The translations under genes were made by a program, and so were the position numbers. Below, in pieces: positions 24,744-34,700 of a stretch of DNA of 64,000 nucleotides (position 1 is its first letter; each line of letters begins with the position of its first letter). The notes under the pieces were generated by a model. That model ran no database searches. It was not told the origin of the DNA and saw only the letters and a list, made by a program, of their open reading frames with translations. The DNA is from Bacteroidota bacterium (GTDB taxonomy: Bacteria > Bacteroidota > Ignavibacteria > Kapaibacteriales > HRBIN21), in the NCBI GenBank assembly GCA_030550395.1, contig JAUQPL010000001.1, forward strand, positions 379,795-443,794, given 5' to 3'.

Positions 24744-26066
24744 ATGTCCAGGTTATCTGCGCCAATTCAACAGAAGGAAGGACCCACCGTTGCCATCGTC
24801 ACTTTAGGCTGCAGCAAGAACACAGTAGATTCCGAAAACCTGGCAGGATGCCTGCGTGCTCACGGTGTTGAAATAACGGACGTTGACCACGCAGAGACCC
24901 TTATCCTGAATACTTGTGGCTTCATCGAAGCGGCAAAGCAAGAAAGTATCACCGCAATCATAGAAGCCATTGAGCGTAAGCGCTTGGGGGCTCTTCGCCG
25001 TATCATTGTTGCTGGTTGTCTCTCGGCACGATATGCCGAAGAGCTTCGGCGAGAACTGCCAGAGGTAGACTATTTCCTCGGTCCTGAAGCCTACGAGCCG
25101 ATTGTGCGTATTGTGAAAGGGCACTTCCAATACGAGCTCTTAGGCGAACGCGAGCTCTCTTCGCCCCAGCACTACGCCTATCTGAAGATTGCCGAAGGAT
25201 GCGACCATCCATGCTCGTTTTGCGCTATTCCCCTCATGCGAGGCCGCTACCGCTCACGCCCTATAGAGCATATCCTCAACGAAGCAGAGCGCTTGGCCCA
25301 ACGAGGAGTACGGGAACTCATCCTCATCGCGCAGGACACAACGTATTACGGCGTTGATCTCTACGGCCAGCGCCGCATTGCTGAACTTCTCTCCGCCCTC
25401 AGCCGTATCCCTGGTATTGTGTGGATACGGCTGCTCTACGCATATCCTGCGCACTTTCCCGAGGATCTGCTCGATGTCATGGCGGAATGTCCAACGATTT
25501 GTCGTTACTTGGACCTTCCCCTCCAGCACATCTCCACACCTGTGCTTTCCTCCATGCGACGCGGTGTGACCCGGCGTACAATTGAACGTCTAATCGAAAC
25601 AATCCGCGCCCGAGTACCTGGTATTACACTGCGCACAACCTTTATCGTCGGCTACCCCAATGAAACAGAAGAACGCTTCACCGAACTGTATGAGTTCGTC
25701 CGCCAAGCCCGATTTGAGCGCATGGGTGTGTTTGCCTACTCCCACGAGGAAGGCACAGCAGCGTGGGCACTCGGCGACCCTATCCCTGCCGAGGTAAAGC
25801 AGGAGCGCCTCCGGGCACTTATGGAACTCCAACGCCAAATTTCGTGTGAGCTGAACCGACAAAAAATCGGTTCCACCGAACGTGTAATATTGGATGAGTG
25901 CCTCGCCGAGGGTGAGTACCGTGGACGCACCGAAGGAGACGCTCCAGAGATCGATAACGAGGTCTTCCTCCGTTCAGAACGTCCCCTTGCTATCGGCACG
26001 TTCGTTCCTGTCATGATAGAGGACGCCAGCGACTATGAGCTCTATGGAACGGCTGTGCTCCCATAG
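24744..26066 (+). CDS. rimO: Ribosomal protein S12 methylthiotransferase
   Basis: Radical-SAM enzyme that adds a methylthio group to a conserved Asp of ribosomal protein S12. It is 440 residues. The N-terminal MTTase domain has the three cluster cysteines in TLGCSKNTVDSE, LNTCGF and VAGCLSARY. The radical-SAM motif is EGCDHPCSFCAIPLMRGRYRSR, where the RimO-type I-P-x-x-R-G follows CxxxCxxC. A TRAM domain ends the protein (VILDECLAEGEYRGRTEGDA). CSKNTVDSE and the short N-terminus separate it from MiaB. Its last 23 bases overlap the start of the GWxTD gene. Confidence 0.95.
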   Translation: MSRLSAPIQQKEGPTVAIVTLGCSKNTVDSENLAGCLRAHGVEITDVDHAETLILNTCGFIEAAKQESITAIIEAIERKRLGALRRIIVAGCLSARYAEELRRELPEVDYFLGPEAYEPIVRIVKGHFQYELLGERELSSPQHYAYLKIAEGCDHPCSFCAIPLMRGRYRSRPIEHILNEAERLAQRGVRELILIAQDTTYYGVDLYGQRRIAELLSALSRIPGIVWIRLLYAYPAHFPEDLLDVMAECPTICRYLDLPLQHISTPVLSSMRRGVTRRTIERLIETIRARVPGITLRTTFIVGYPNETEERFTELYEFVRQARFERMGVFAYSHEEGTAAWALGDPIPAEVKQERLRALMELQRQISCELNRQKIGSTERVILDECLAEGEYRGRTEGDAPEIDNEVFLRSERPLAIGTFVPVMIEDASDYELYGTAVLP

Positions 26067-27303
26067 CTTCCTGCTTGCTTTCCTGCTTGTATCATCCGCC
26101 AGAGCCCAAGATTTGCAACCGTTCATGGATGTCCTCTGCTTTGCCGCCGATGTTCCCGATTCCAACGCACGCCTGGAGGTATGGACAGTGGTCCCCTATG
26201 GAACTCTTACCTTCCGTCCAACTGACACGGCTGGCTTCCGCGGTAGGTATACCCTCAACCTCTCCATTCGGGACACTACGGGAACAGTGCTTCGCCAACA
26301 GCACACCCGACGAGTTCTCTCAGCTGCTACTTACTCCATTGCCCAAGGAGCCACAGCCGCTTTTGACCATGTCCGTATGGTGGAGCACCTGCCTGAGGGC
26401 CCCTACACTATTGCCGTCCTCATCACTGACGAAGCAACAAACCGGGAGTATCGTCTCACCCGTCGGTATAGTGTCCCGAACTACCGCTATCCCGAGTTTG
26501 CCTTAAGCAGTATTGTCCTGGCAAGCAAAATTGAGGAGCGCTCGGGCTCTCCTATTATCACCCCGTTTTTTGCCGAAAATCTGACTCAATTAGGGGAATC
26601 TGCCTTTGCAGTCGTGGAACTCTATGCCAAAGCGTACCGAGAGAGCATGGAAGTGATAGCAGAACTGCTTACTGCACAGGGCAATGTTCTCTCTACCGCT
26701 TCCCGGACAACGGTATCAGCCGTCTGGCCAGGTCGCAGATTGGTCATTCTGCCCCTCACATTCATGGATCTGCCTACAGAAGCGCGGATTCTACGGGTTC
26801 GCCTTCTGTCTGCCGGCTCGCTTGTTGCCCAGAGTGAGCGTTCAGTCCGAGTTGTGTGGAGTTTTTGGGGACGGACCGTAGCAGATTTAGACCAAGCAAT
26901 TCGGCAGCTTCGCTACGTAGCAACGCAAGCACAAATTGATAGCATTCTCACCGCCCCAACTATGGGCGAAAAGCGGAACCGCTTTGAAGCCTTCTGGGCA
27001 GCCTTAGACCCAACACCGGGGACCCTGCGGAACGAGGCGTTTGAGGAATACTACAACCGAATTGCTCAGGCTAACCGCCTCTTCCGCAGCTATACCGAAG
27101 GGTGGCTGACCGATCGGGGCATGGTTTATGTGATCTTCGGTCCCCCAGTCCGACGCGAACAGTTCCAAAGCGACGGACGCCAATATGAACGCTGGATTTA
27201 CAGCGACCGGGAATTCCTCTTCGTTGACTACACAGGTTTTGAGGACTACCGATTGCTTACCCCCTTGCTTCCAGGGACAAAATACCGCTATTCGGGGGCG
27301 TAG
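26044..27303 (+). CDS. Exported GWxTD-domain protein
   Basis: A 419-residue exported protein of unknown function. ATG 26044, which overlaps the rimO end, gives a signal peptide (LCSHSFLLAFLLVSSARAQ). The ORF-track start is nine bases earlier. The middle is beta-rich (Ig-like), and the C-terminal domain carries the family signature GWLTDRGMVYVIFGPP followed by ERWIYSDREFLFVDY. GWxTD proteins are common in Bacteroidota, Chlorobi, Acidobacteria and Gemmatimonadota, and none has an established role that I can cite. It lies 3 bp before the fluoride channel gene, probably in one transcript with rimO, crcB and DUF190. Confidence 0.85.
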   Translation: MERLCSHSFLLAFLLVSSARAQDLQPFMDVLCFAADVPDSNARLEVWTVVPYGTLTFRPTDTAGFRGRYTLNLSIRDTTGTVLRQQHTRRVLSAATYSIAQGATAAFDHVRMVEHLPEGPYTIAVLITDEATNREYRLTRRYSVPNYRYPEFALSSIVLASKIEERSGSPIITPFFAENLTQLGESAFAVVELYAKAYRESMEVIAELLTAQGNVLSTASRTTVSAVWPGRRLVILPLTFMDLPTEARILRVRLLSAGSLVAQSERSVRVVWSFWGRTVADLDQAIRQLRYVATQAQIDSILTAPTMGEKRNRFEAFWAALDPTPGTLRNEAFEEYYNRIAQANRLFRSYTEGWLTDRGMVYVIFGPPVRREQFQSDGRQYERWIYSDREFLFVDYTGFEDYRLLTPLLPGTKYRYSGA

Positions 27304-27306
27304 TCA

Positions 27307-27690
27307 ATGCGTTCTCTCCTGCTTGTTGCTCTCGGAGGTGCACTGGGAAGCTTAGCACGGTATGGGCTCATGGGCGTCGTCTACACACTTTTCGCTGTCC
27401 CACCCCGTTTCCCTGTTGCGACGCTGCTGGTCAACGCACTGGCATGCTTTGCATGGGGGCTCATTACCGGTCTTGTGGAGCAGAAAGGTTGGTTTAGTGC
27501 TTCCAGCCGTCTCTTTCTCATCATCGGCTTCTTGGGTAGCTTCTCCACATATTCCACCTTTGCCGGGGAAACATACATCCTTCTTCGCTCACTGGAGTGG
27601 TGGTTGGCAGCTCTCAACCTTACTGCCCATACGGTTATTGGTCTTGTGGGCGTATGGCTTGGGATGTTTGTTGCCCAAACGCTTGGATGA
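27307..27690 (+). CDS. crcB: Fluoride exporter FluC/CrcB
   Basis: A 127-residue four-helix dual-topology channel that dimerises to let fluoride out of the cell. The family's GGALGSLARYGLMG opening, NALACFAWGL and the filter region GFLGSFSTYSTFAGE are all present. The first aromatic of the usual T-T-F-S-T-F filter motif is Tyr here (STYSTF). The gap from the GWxTD gene is only 3 bp, so there is no room for a fluoride riboswitch directly in front. The stop overlaps the DUF190 start (ATGA), a common partner arrangement. Confidence 0.94.
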   Translation: MRSLLLVALGGALGSLARYGLMGVVYTLFAVPPRFPVATLLVNALACFAWGLITGLVEQKGWFSASSRLFLIIGFLGSFSTYSTFAGETYILLRSLEWWLAALNLTAHTVIGLVGVWLGMFVAQTLG

Positions 27691-28040
27691 CCATGATACT
27701 TCCAACAGAAGGACACTTGCTACGCATCTTCATTGGCGAGCAGGACCGTTATGAAGGCATGCCACTGTGGGAATGGATCCTCCGCCAAGCTCGTCAGCAA
27801 GGGCTGGCAGGGGCAACCGTTCTGCGGGGAACCGCTGGCTTCGGAGCTCACAGCCGCATCCATACCGCACGCTTGGAACGGCTCTCCGTGGATCTCCCCA
27901 TCGTCATTGAGATTGTGGATACCATCGAGCGAATTGAAGCCTTTCTCCCCCTTATAGACACTGCCATCCCCGAAGGATTAGCAACAATTGAACGGGTTCA
28001 AATCCGCTTCTACCGAGCAGGGAAACAAAGGGACCCATAA
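27687..28040 (+). CDS. DUF190 PII-like protein, CrcB partner
   Basis: A 117-residue cytoplasmic protein of the DUF190 family, which has a ferredoxin-like fold related to PII signalling proteins. The family pattern is visible as LLRIFIGEQDRYEGMPLWEWILRQA, then GLAGATVLRGTAGFG, LPIVIEIVDTIERIEAFLP and a final VQIRFYR. Start choices are ATG 27687, which overlaps the crcB stop, and ATG 27693; the first is used. DUF190 genes are repeatedly found next to crcB, suggesting a role in fluoride export, but the biochemical function is not known to me. Confidence 0.88.
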   Translation: MTMILPTEGHLLRIFIGEQDRYEGMPLWEWILRQARQQGLAGATVLRGTAGFGAHSRIHTARLERLSVDLPIVIEIVDTIERIEAFLPLIDTAIPEGLATIERVQIRFYRAGKQRDP

Positions 28041-28174
28041 GACCAGCTTCTCCAACGCTACTGCTGCTGTGAGCGCAAAGCGTTGTAAAAAGCCACCTCT
28101 CGGTCCTCCACCCACAGAGTGCACTCGAATCGGAGCCTATTCCCCGAACCGGCTTCTTTTGCGCTTTGGAATAG

Positions 28175-28248
28175 CGGGGCCGACGAGACTCGAACTCGCG
28201 TCCTCCTGCGTGACAGGCAGGCGCTCTAACCAGCTGAGCTACGGCCCC
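28175..28248 (-). tRNA. tRNA-Asp (GTC)
   Basis: On the minus strand GGGGCCG opens the acceptor stem and CGGCCCC closes it. The D arm reads GCTC...GAGC. The anticodon stem CCTGC/GCAGG encloses CTGTCAC, giving anticodon GTC. The T arm GCGAG-TTCGAGT-CTCGT follows, and the discriminator is G. CCA is not encoded. It lies 7 bases downstream of tRNA-Ala in the same orientation. Confidence 0.95.
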
Positions 28249-28255
28249 ACATTTG

Positions 28256-28328
28256 TGGACCCGAGGGGATTTGAACCCCTGACCTCGTGAATGCCATTCA
28301 CGCGCTCTCCCAACTGAGCTACGGGCCC
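28256..28328 (-). tRNA. tRNA-Ala (GGC)
   Basis: On the minus strand GGGCCCG pairs with CGGGTCC, which places the G3:U70 wobble pair, the alanine identity element, in the acceptor stem. The anticodon stem CGTGA/TCACG encloses ATGGCAT, giving GGC. The T arm AGGGG-TTCAAAT-CCCCT is intact and the discriminator is A. CCA is not encoded. It forms a tandem pair with tRNA-Asp. Confidence 0.95.
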
Positions 28329-28376
28329 ATCAGGGGTAATGCAAAATTACAGCAATCACGCCTTCTATTGCCCAGC

Positions 28377-29732
28377 CTACGGAACCACGATCGGAGAGAA
28401 CTCCCTTCGCGCTCCATCCCATGCAATGACCCCATACCAGCCTGCAGCCAAGCTCTGAAGAGACCATCTCTGCTGAGGCAGCCCACGCCACTCCACCAAT
28501 ACATGCCCACAGACCGTGATGACCCTCACCGTAACGGGTGCCCGGGCCTCTACCCAAAGCTGGCGCTCCTGACACCACAGACGGAGCAGACTCCTCTCCT
28601 GAGTGTCCTCGATACCCTGATTCTTAGGAACCAGCTCCACGATCTTATCATCGTCCGGCTGCGGTGCACCACGCCCATCCCGATTGCTTGTACTGACAAA
28701 GACACGTCCATCCGGCGTTACCAAAACATCCCGCAGGCGTCCTAACCCCAAGGGGTAGGCGTTCACTTCCTCTATCCGACCTCCATCCTGGGAGAGACGG
28801 AGCTGATAGAGCGTACTGCCCTTCAGCGTCGCCAATAGGAGGGAATGGCGAAACTGCGGTAGATGCGTTAAAGCACTGTCATAATAGGCCAGCCCACATG
28901 GAGCTACCGTTGGAGTCCAGGCGTAGAGAGGTTCCACCACATTGGAGTCCCGACAAAACTGCTCTTCAGGCGGAGTATCACAATAGCCCTCCACCGAGGG
29001 CCATCCATAGTTACGCCCTGGTTGGAGAAGGTTGATCTCATCATCGGTCGTAGCTCCATGTTCAGAACCGTAGATCAGTCCCCCTCGTCCAAGAGCCAAG
29101 CCTTGGGAATTGCGCAATCCCCATGCCCATACGAAGCTACCAGGAATGGGATTGTCTGCCGGCACCTTCCCATCCCAGTGAATGCGCAGTACCTTGCCAC
29201 TCAGCGAGCTCAAATCTTGCGCCAGGGCTGGAATACCTCCTTCGCCAACGGAGAGCAGGAGCGTTCCATCCGGAAGATTTAAGAAACGGCACCCTGCATG
29301 GATGTTCCCAACCCGGATATTCGCCAGCAGAATCTGCGGGTCTAATAGTGTATCGCGAGAAGCATCGTAGCGATACCGCACGATACGCAATTCCACAAAG
29401 CCACTGTACACAGTGTACGCCACCGCTACGAAGGGAGAGTCCGTAAACCGCGGATGGAGCGCCATCCCCAAAAGCCCTGCCTCACCGCGAGCGTACACCC
29501 CTTCAATGGCGGAGAGCAGGATGCGTTTTTCGCCCGTTTCAGGATGAATACGGCTGATTCGCCCCGGTCGCTCCGTGCACCATAACCACCCGTCAGGACC
29601 CCACAGGACAGACCACGGGACCTGGAGTCCTCGCGCAACCACCCGCAGCTCAAAATCCCACGACTGGGAATGACTCGGAGAAGTTGTGCATGCGCTCACC
29701 AGAAGCCACAAGCTCACAACGGACTTAGGCAT
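28377..29732 (-). CDS. Exported PQQ-type sugar (aldose/glucose-sorbosone) dehydrogenase with possible type IX sorting tail
   Basis: A six-bladed beta-propeller of the glucose/sorbosone dehydrogenase family (YliI/Asd type), which oxidises aldoses outside the inner membrane with PQQ. Family motifs are LQVPWSVLWGPDG, GEAGLLGMALHP, VGEGG, FVWAWGLRNSQGLALG, GSEHGATTDDEINLL and a C-terminal GRLRDVLVTPDGRVFVSTSNRDGRG. I start at ATG 29732 (MPKSVVSLWLLVSACTTS); the ORF-track start is 21 bases earlier. The leader contains a lipobox-like LVSAC. The last 70 residues (VTVRVITVCGHVLVEW ... LAAGWYGVIAWDG) have the strand order of a type A T9SS sorting domain. A lipid anchor and a cleaved sorting tail are alternative fates. 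Its start overlaps the thrS end by 8 bp. Confidence 0.87.
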   Translation of the reverse strand: MPKSVVSLWLLVSACTTSPSHSQSWDFELRVVARGLQVPWSVLWGPDGWLWCTERPGRISRIHPETGEKRILLSAIEGVYARGEAGLLGMALHPRFTDSPFVAVAYTVYSGFVELRIVRYRYDASRDTLLDPQILLANIRVGNIHAGCRFLNLPDGTLLLSVGEGGIPALAQDLSSLSGKVLRIHWDGKVPADNPIPGSFVWAWGLRNSQGLALGRGGLIYGSEHGATTDDEINLLQPGRNYGWPSVEGYCDTPPEEQFCRDSNVVEPLYAWTPTVAPCGLAYYDSALTHLPQFRHSLLLATLKGSTLYQLRLSQDGGRIEEVNAYPLGLGRLRDVLVTPDGRVFVSTSNRDGRGAPQPDDDKIVELVPKNQGIEDTQERSLLRLWCQERQLWVEARAPVTVRVITVCGHVLVEWRGLPQQRWSLQSLAAGWYGVIAWDGARREFSPIVVP

Positions 29733-31701
29733 TGGAATGCGCACGCTCAGCACCGGGAACGTTCAGCTCAGCAAACCAACGGAGAAGCTCCTCTACCGTA
29801 CGGCTACCCTGATCCCCAAAGCCATGGCGTCGCACAGCGACCGTAGAAGTTTCTACCTCCCTCCGCCCCAGCACGAGTAAGAAGGGGATTTTCCGGTGTT
29901 CTGCTTCAGCGATCTTCCGTTGGAGACGCTCAGAGCGCAAGTCCGCCTGCACTCGGTATCCCGCCTGCTGAAGCGCCTCTGTCAGCTGTAGGGCTGCTAC
30001 ATGCTGAGCGTCTGTAATCGGCAGCACCACCGCCTGTACGGGTGCTAACCAGAAGGGGAAGTTCCCTGCATAGTGCTCAATGAGAATGCCTATGAAGCGC
30101 TCCAGCGAACCGAACGGAGCACGGTGGATAATCACAGGGCGGTGTGCCTGCCCATCCGGGCCGATATACTCCAAGCGGAAGCGTTCAGGCATGACGTAGT
30201 CCACCTGCACCGTCCCCAACTGCCAGCGCCGACCAAGGGCATCGCGGACAATGAAGTCAATCTTCGGACCATAGAAGGCCGCCTCCCCTAAGCCGATGGT
30301 ATACCGCAGCCCTAATTCATCGGCAACCTCTTGAATCTCCCGCTGTGCCCGCTCCCAAAGAGCTAAGTCCCCACCATACTTTGCAGCATTGTCATCCCGG
30401 AAAGAAAGTCGGATGTCTACTGGCATTCCGAAGATGCGGAAGACATATTGCGTGAGCTCAATGACGGCTTTGATCTCGTCCTTGAGCTGTTCAGGAGCGC
30501 AGTAAATGTGAGCATCATCTTGGGTAAAGCCGCGCACACGGATTAAGCCGTTCAGCTCACCCGATTGCTCATAGCGGTAGACTGTCCCAAACTCGGCTAA
30601 GCGCAGCGGGAGCTCACGATAGCTGCGCGGCTTGGAAGCATAAATTTGGTGATGGTGAGGACAATTCATGGGCTTGAGCAGATACCGCTCCTGCTCTTCT
30701 AAGACCATGGGCGGGAATTGGGAGTCGGCATAGTAGGGATAATGTCCCGAGGTCTTATACAACTCCAAGTTCCCGATATGCGGGGTGATCACTTCCTGGT
30801 ATCCCCGTTTGAGTTGCTCCCGGCGCAAGAAGTTTTCCAGCGTCCGACGTAGCACTGTTCCATTCGGCAGCCAGATCGGCAGACCCGGCCCAACTGCAGG
30901 GGTCAACAGAAACAATTCCAATTCCCGTCCCAACTTTCGGTGGTCACGCCGCTCGGCCTCTTCCCGCAAGCGGAGGTACTCGTCCAGCTGCTTCTGCTCA
31001 GGGAAGCAGATGCCGTAAATGCGAGTCAGCATCCGATTACGACTATCCCCACGCCAATAGGCCCCCGCAATGTTCAACAGCTTGGGGTATCGGAGCATCC
31101 CTGTAGAAGGCACGTGGGTCCCCTTGCATAAGTCCACAAAGTTGCCCTGTCGATAAAACGTGATGGGCTGCCCACGGAGCTCCTCCAATATCTCCAGCTT
31201 GTACGGATTCCAATGCTCTCGATAGTAACGCACTGCCTCCTCCCATGAAACCTCTAGGCGCTCAAAAGGTACGTCGCGCTCGGCAAGCTCCCGCATCTTC
31301 GCCTCTACTCGGGGCAGATCCTCCGCCGTAATCACAACCCCCTCGGGAGGTTCCACATCGTAGTAGAAGCCCTGTTCAATCGGTGGACCAATGGCGAACT
31401 TGATACCCGGATAGAGCGCCTCCAATGCTTCTGCCATTAAATGTGCCGAAGAATGCCAGAAAATCTGTTTCCCTTCGGGGTCTTCAAAGGTCAGCACCCG
31501 AACGGAAGCATCCTCCAGAATCGGACGGCACAAGTCGTAGATAGTGCCGTTGACTTCTATCCCCACAGCATGCGGCGCCTTCTCCGGGAAGAGAACCTCC
31601 ACGATGGAATGCCCAGTCGTTCCGCGAGGGAATTCCGCACTTCGTCCATCGCTGGTGCGAACACGTATCCGTTCACGCTCACGGACCACCGCCTCCGCCA
31701 T
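29725..31701 (-). CDS. thrS: Threonyl-tRNA synthetase
   Basis: Class II synthetase that charges tRNA-Thr, with editing of Ser-tRNA. I start at ATG 31701 (MAEAVVRERERIRV), giving 658 residues; the ORF-track start at 31782 adds unrelated sequence and overlaps the upstream gene. The domains are TGS (about 10-70), the editing domain with HSSAHLMAEAL and CKGTHVPSTG, the catalytic core with the zinc Cys in KPMNCPHHHQIY and motif 2 in YRYEQSGELNGLIRVRGFTQDD, motif 3 in IHRAPFGSLERFIGIL, and an anticodon-binding domain (about 555-655). All key residues are present. No T-box is apparent in the short upstream gap. Confidence 0.97.
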   Translation of the reverse strand: MAEAVVRERERIRVRTSDGRSAEFPRGTTGHSIVEVLFPEKAPHAVGIEVNGTIYDLCRPILEDASVRVLTFEDPEGKQIFWHSSAHLMAEALEALYPGIKFAIGPPIEQGFYYDVEPPEGVVITAEDLPRVEAKMRELAERDVPFERLEVSWEEAVRYYREHWNPYKLEILEELRGQPITFYRQGNFVDLCKGTHVPSTGMLRYPKLLNIAGAYWRGDSRNRMLTRIYGICFPEQKQLDEYLRLREEAERRDHRKLGRELELFLLTPAVGPGLPIWLPNGTVLRRTLENFLRREQLKRGYQEVITPHIGNLELYKTSGHYPYYADSQFPPMVLEEQERYLLKPMNCPHHHQIYASKPRSYRELPLRLAEFGTVYRYEQSGELNGLIRVRGFTQDDAHIYCAPEQLKDEIKAVIELTQYVFRIFGMPVDIRLSFRDDNAAKYGGDLALWERAQREIQEVADELGLRYTIGLGEAAFYGPKIDFIVRDALGRRWQLGTVQVDYVMPERFRLEYIGPDGQAHRPVIIHRAPFGSLERFIGILIEHYAGNFPFWLAPVQAVVLPITDAQHVAALQLTEALQQAGYRVQADLRSERLQRKIAEAEHRKIPFLLVLGRREVETSTVAVRRHGFGDQGSRTVEELLRWFAELNVPGAERAHSNA

Positions 31702-31753
31702 TGCTGTCCTCTCGCAAATCAACCACGTTGCTTGAGACGTTAGATGCCCTGCT

Positions 31754-34700
31754 TTAGGGCACAATTGTAACCGTTCCCGCAATGCCGCCCACAGTCGGGC
31801 TCAAACGCGGCAGCCACAGGCGCCAGAAGTAGACTCCTGGACTCACAGGTACCCCCTCTCGCGTATGCCCCCGCCAATCCCACCGATTCTGCCCAACAGT
31901 AACCGGGAATTCCTCAGCATAGAGCCGCTGCCCGAGCGATGAGAAGATTTCCACACGGGCAAGCTCCTGGATGGTATAGCCGTCATAGGCAAATTCCAGA
32001 CTCATTCCTCCCGAAGTTGGGTTGGGATACTGCCGGAGTAGACGGAGTGCAAGACCATCGGTGACCGTAAGCTCCAACTGCAATGTATCCCGTAATCCAG
32101 CGGCGTCTTCCCCCGTTGCCCAGACAATAACCCTGCCCAGGGGAAGTCGGGATGGCTGACAGAAGAGAGCCGACCGTACCCCTGGCTGACGGAGTACCGC
32201 TGGCAGGGCATCCAACTCCGTGCTCGGATAAACCCGATACTGCACCGCTGTGGTACTATCCATCAGCCGTCCCTCAATCCACAGCCGTAGGACGGGTACC
32301 CTCACCGGGCCTGATGAAGCGTCAGAGAGCAATAGCCAAAGTTCTGGCTGCCGCGAAATCGTCATACCAGAGCGTAAGGGAACCAGCCGTCCTCCCTCAT
32401 GCCACCATAGTTGGAGGGTCGGAGGTAGCGTATCAACGGTCAGTTGATACGGCATTTCAGCGGCATTATTGAAAGAGTACAACTCCCCAGCCGCTCTACC
32501 ACGGGCCCAGAGCATTCCTTGGATAGCCCAAGTGCTGGTAGACAATGGCAGGGCAAGAAGAGTGTCCCCCTCCGGACCGAGGGGCGAAGGGAGAGCCCAC
32601 ATCCCTTGCTCTTCTTCCATTACCTCCGACCGCACTCCCACGCGGAGTCCAACACCATGCAAACCCGCCCGGAGGGAACGGTTTACCACAGAAACATTCA
32701 CCGTTAGCGTATCGCCACTCATCACCGGCATTCTTGATACCGATACCCACCGCAACGCCATTTCCCCTTGTGGCTCAAATGTGTAGAGAATATGCCGAAG
32801 CTCCGGTGGCTCTCCCCCTTCAGTCCCGTATAGCGCCTCCAGCTGCAACTGCGCATAGGCATATTGCTCGCCCGAGAGGTCAATGACAGTATCCCCGCGA
32901 GAATCCCACACGACGTCCCACCCCGATTCCTCAAGACTGCGTCGCCCATAGACCGTGACAACCCATTGCCGTGGTGCCCGAAGCTCTAAGATGAATTTCC
33001 CCAAACGCCGTGACGGTCCAATCCACGGGGTAAGGAGGCGGCCCTGAGGCATGGAATGGACAAGCTTAGCTTGCACTCTAAGGCTATCACCCCGTCGGAA
33101 GTTCTCCAAAACTTTCTCTCCACCACGCTGGGCAACGAAGGCAAATGCTATGCCTGACCGCACCAAAGAATCTACCTGAGAGGCATTGTAGAACCGCCGT
33201 AGAAGGGAACGCAACGTGTCCAATTGTTCGCTTGTAAAGCGCCAGAGCCCATCGCCGGAGAGCACCCATATCAAGTACTGCCCCACGCGGACGGAGTCCC
33301 GAACCAAGCTTAAAAAGTACCTGACCTCCTCCACCTGCCCTGTCCTACCGGTTCGGTAGAAAAAGGTCCGCGGTGGTTCCTCACCCACCGAGACAATTGC
33401 TGCTCCAATCCCGGCCTCCTGCTCGGCCTCCAGCAATGGTTGTCCGTCTATCTGAATTACTGCGCGGCTCCGAACCGGGTCTGACACAAGCTCCACCGAG
33501 CGCTGCCATTGACGGATTCGGACAACAAAGGCTCCATCTTCCGCTCGGACAACCTCCATATCACGCAGTCCATCGGCAGCAAACTCTACGCTATCTTTTT
33601 GCTGCCACTGAACCCATCGCCGTATTGGCGTGGTATCAGCCCAGAAAGGAACTTCCAGCCACTGCGTCCAGAGGGCATCACCGATGCGCACTGCCCGAAT
33701 ACGGAGGCGATAGCTTTCCCCGGGCCGCAATATCGCTCCCGCTGGCTGCCAGTCCACCGCCTCTTCAAAGAAACGCCACTCTGAATCCGCCGAAACCGCT
33801 ATCCGCTCGTCTCCTCTCCAGAGCTCCGCCTCATACCGGAATGAGTCCGCCGCTCCCAAGGGATTCAGAACCCGAAAACGAGGACGCCCCGCTTGCACAT
33901 GCCAGAACGGAAGCGGCTCCAGCGGTAGGAGCCCCCGGGAACGGACTAAGTAGCTAAGGCGGACTTCATTGTTATCCCACGCCTGCTCCTCTATGGCGCT
34001 ATCGGGATTGAGCTGGAGCGTGAGCCGGTGGAATCCAACCCCTCGCCATCTTGGAGGAAGAAGGGTATCCCATGACGAACTCACCCGCACGGGGTCTCCC
34101 AGCAGCCAAAGTGTATCAGGTCCTCCTTCCCCATCATGGAGAATCCGCATCCGCCACAGACCCTGCGGCACTACCCCTGCATTCCCTACGACAACCCGTA
34201 CTCTGACCAAATCCCCCTCTACGAACTCTGCTCTTGGAACCCTATCCCCACGATGGACTAGCGGAGTAGGTGATACGAACAGTAACTCTGGCACCGTATC
34301 CACCGGGAAAGTCAGCAAGGGATCGCCCAACAAGGTGTGCTGTAAAATTGTCGCCCGATAAATATCATTGGTGGCAAAGGGCATTAAGGGAAGCCGTGCT
34401 GCAACATAGAGTGGACCCAACATCCGTACTTTCCGCTCCACTAAGGTCTGAAACAGATAGTGCTGCACCGTGCGCTCAACGATGTCTACCCCAATACCCG
34501 ACATCCCGAGCGCCGCTACCATGCCCCGTTGAGAGGAAACCACATATTGCTCATTGAACGAGCGGGTATACGGAACAGCGAAATTCCCCATAGAACACGA
34601 CAATGTCATGAGGAGTCCTTGCCGTTGGGCATTGGTCAGACGATTCGGTTCCCAACCTTGAACCTCCATGTTGGCTTCCGCTCCATGCCCGAAGTAGATC

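Noticed and set aside
27304-27306. Fluoride riboswitch in front of crcB
   Set aside because: Only 3 bp separate the GWxTD stop from the crcB start.
31746-31760. GCCCT-AGGGC hairpin at the end of the PorU-like gene as a terminator
   Set aside because: The stem is only 5 bp, overlaps the stop codon and lacks a T-run.
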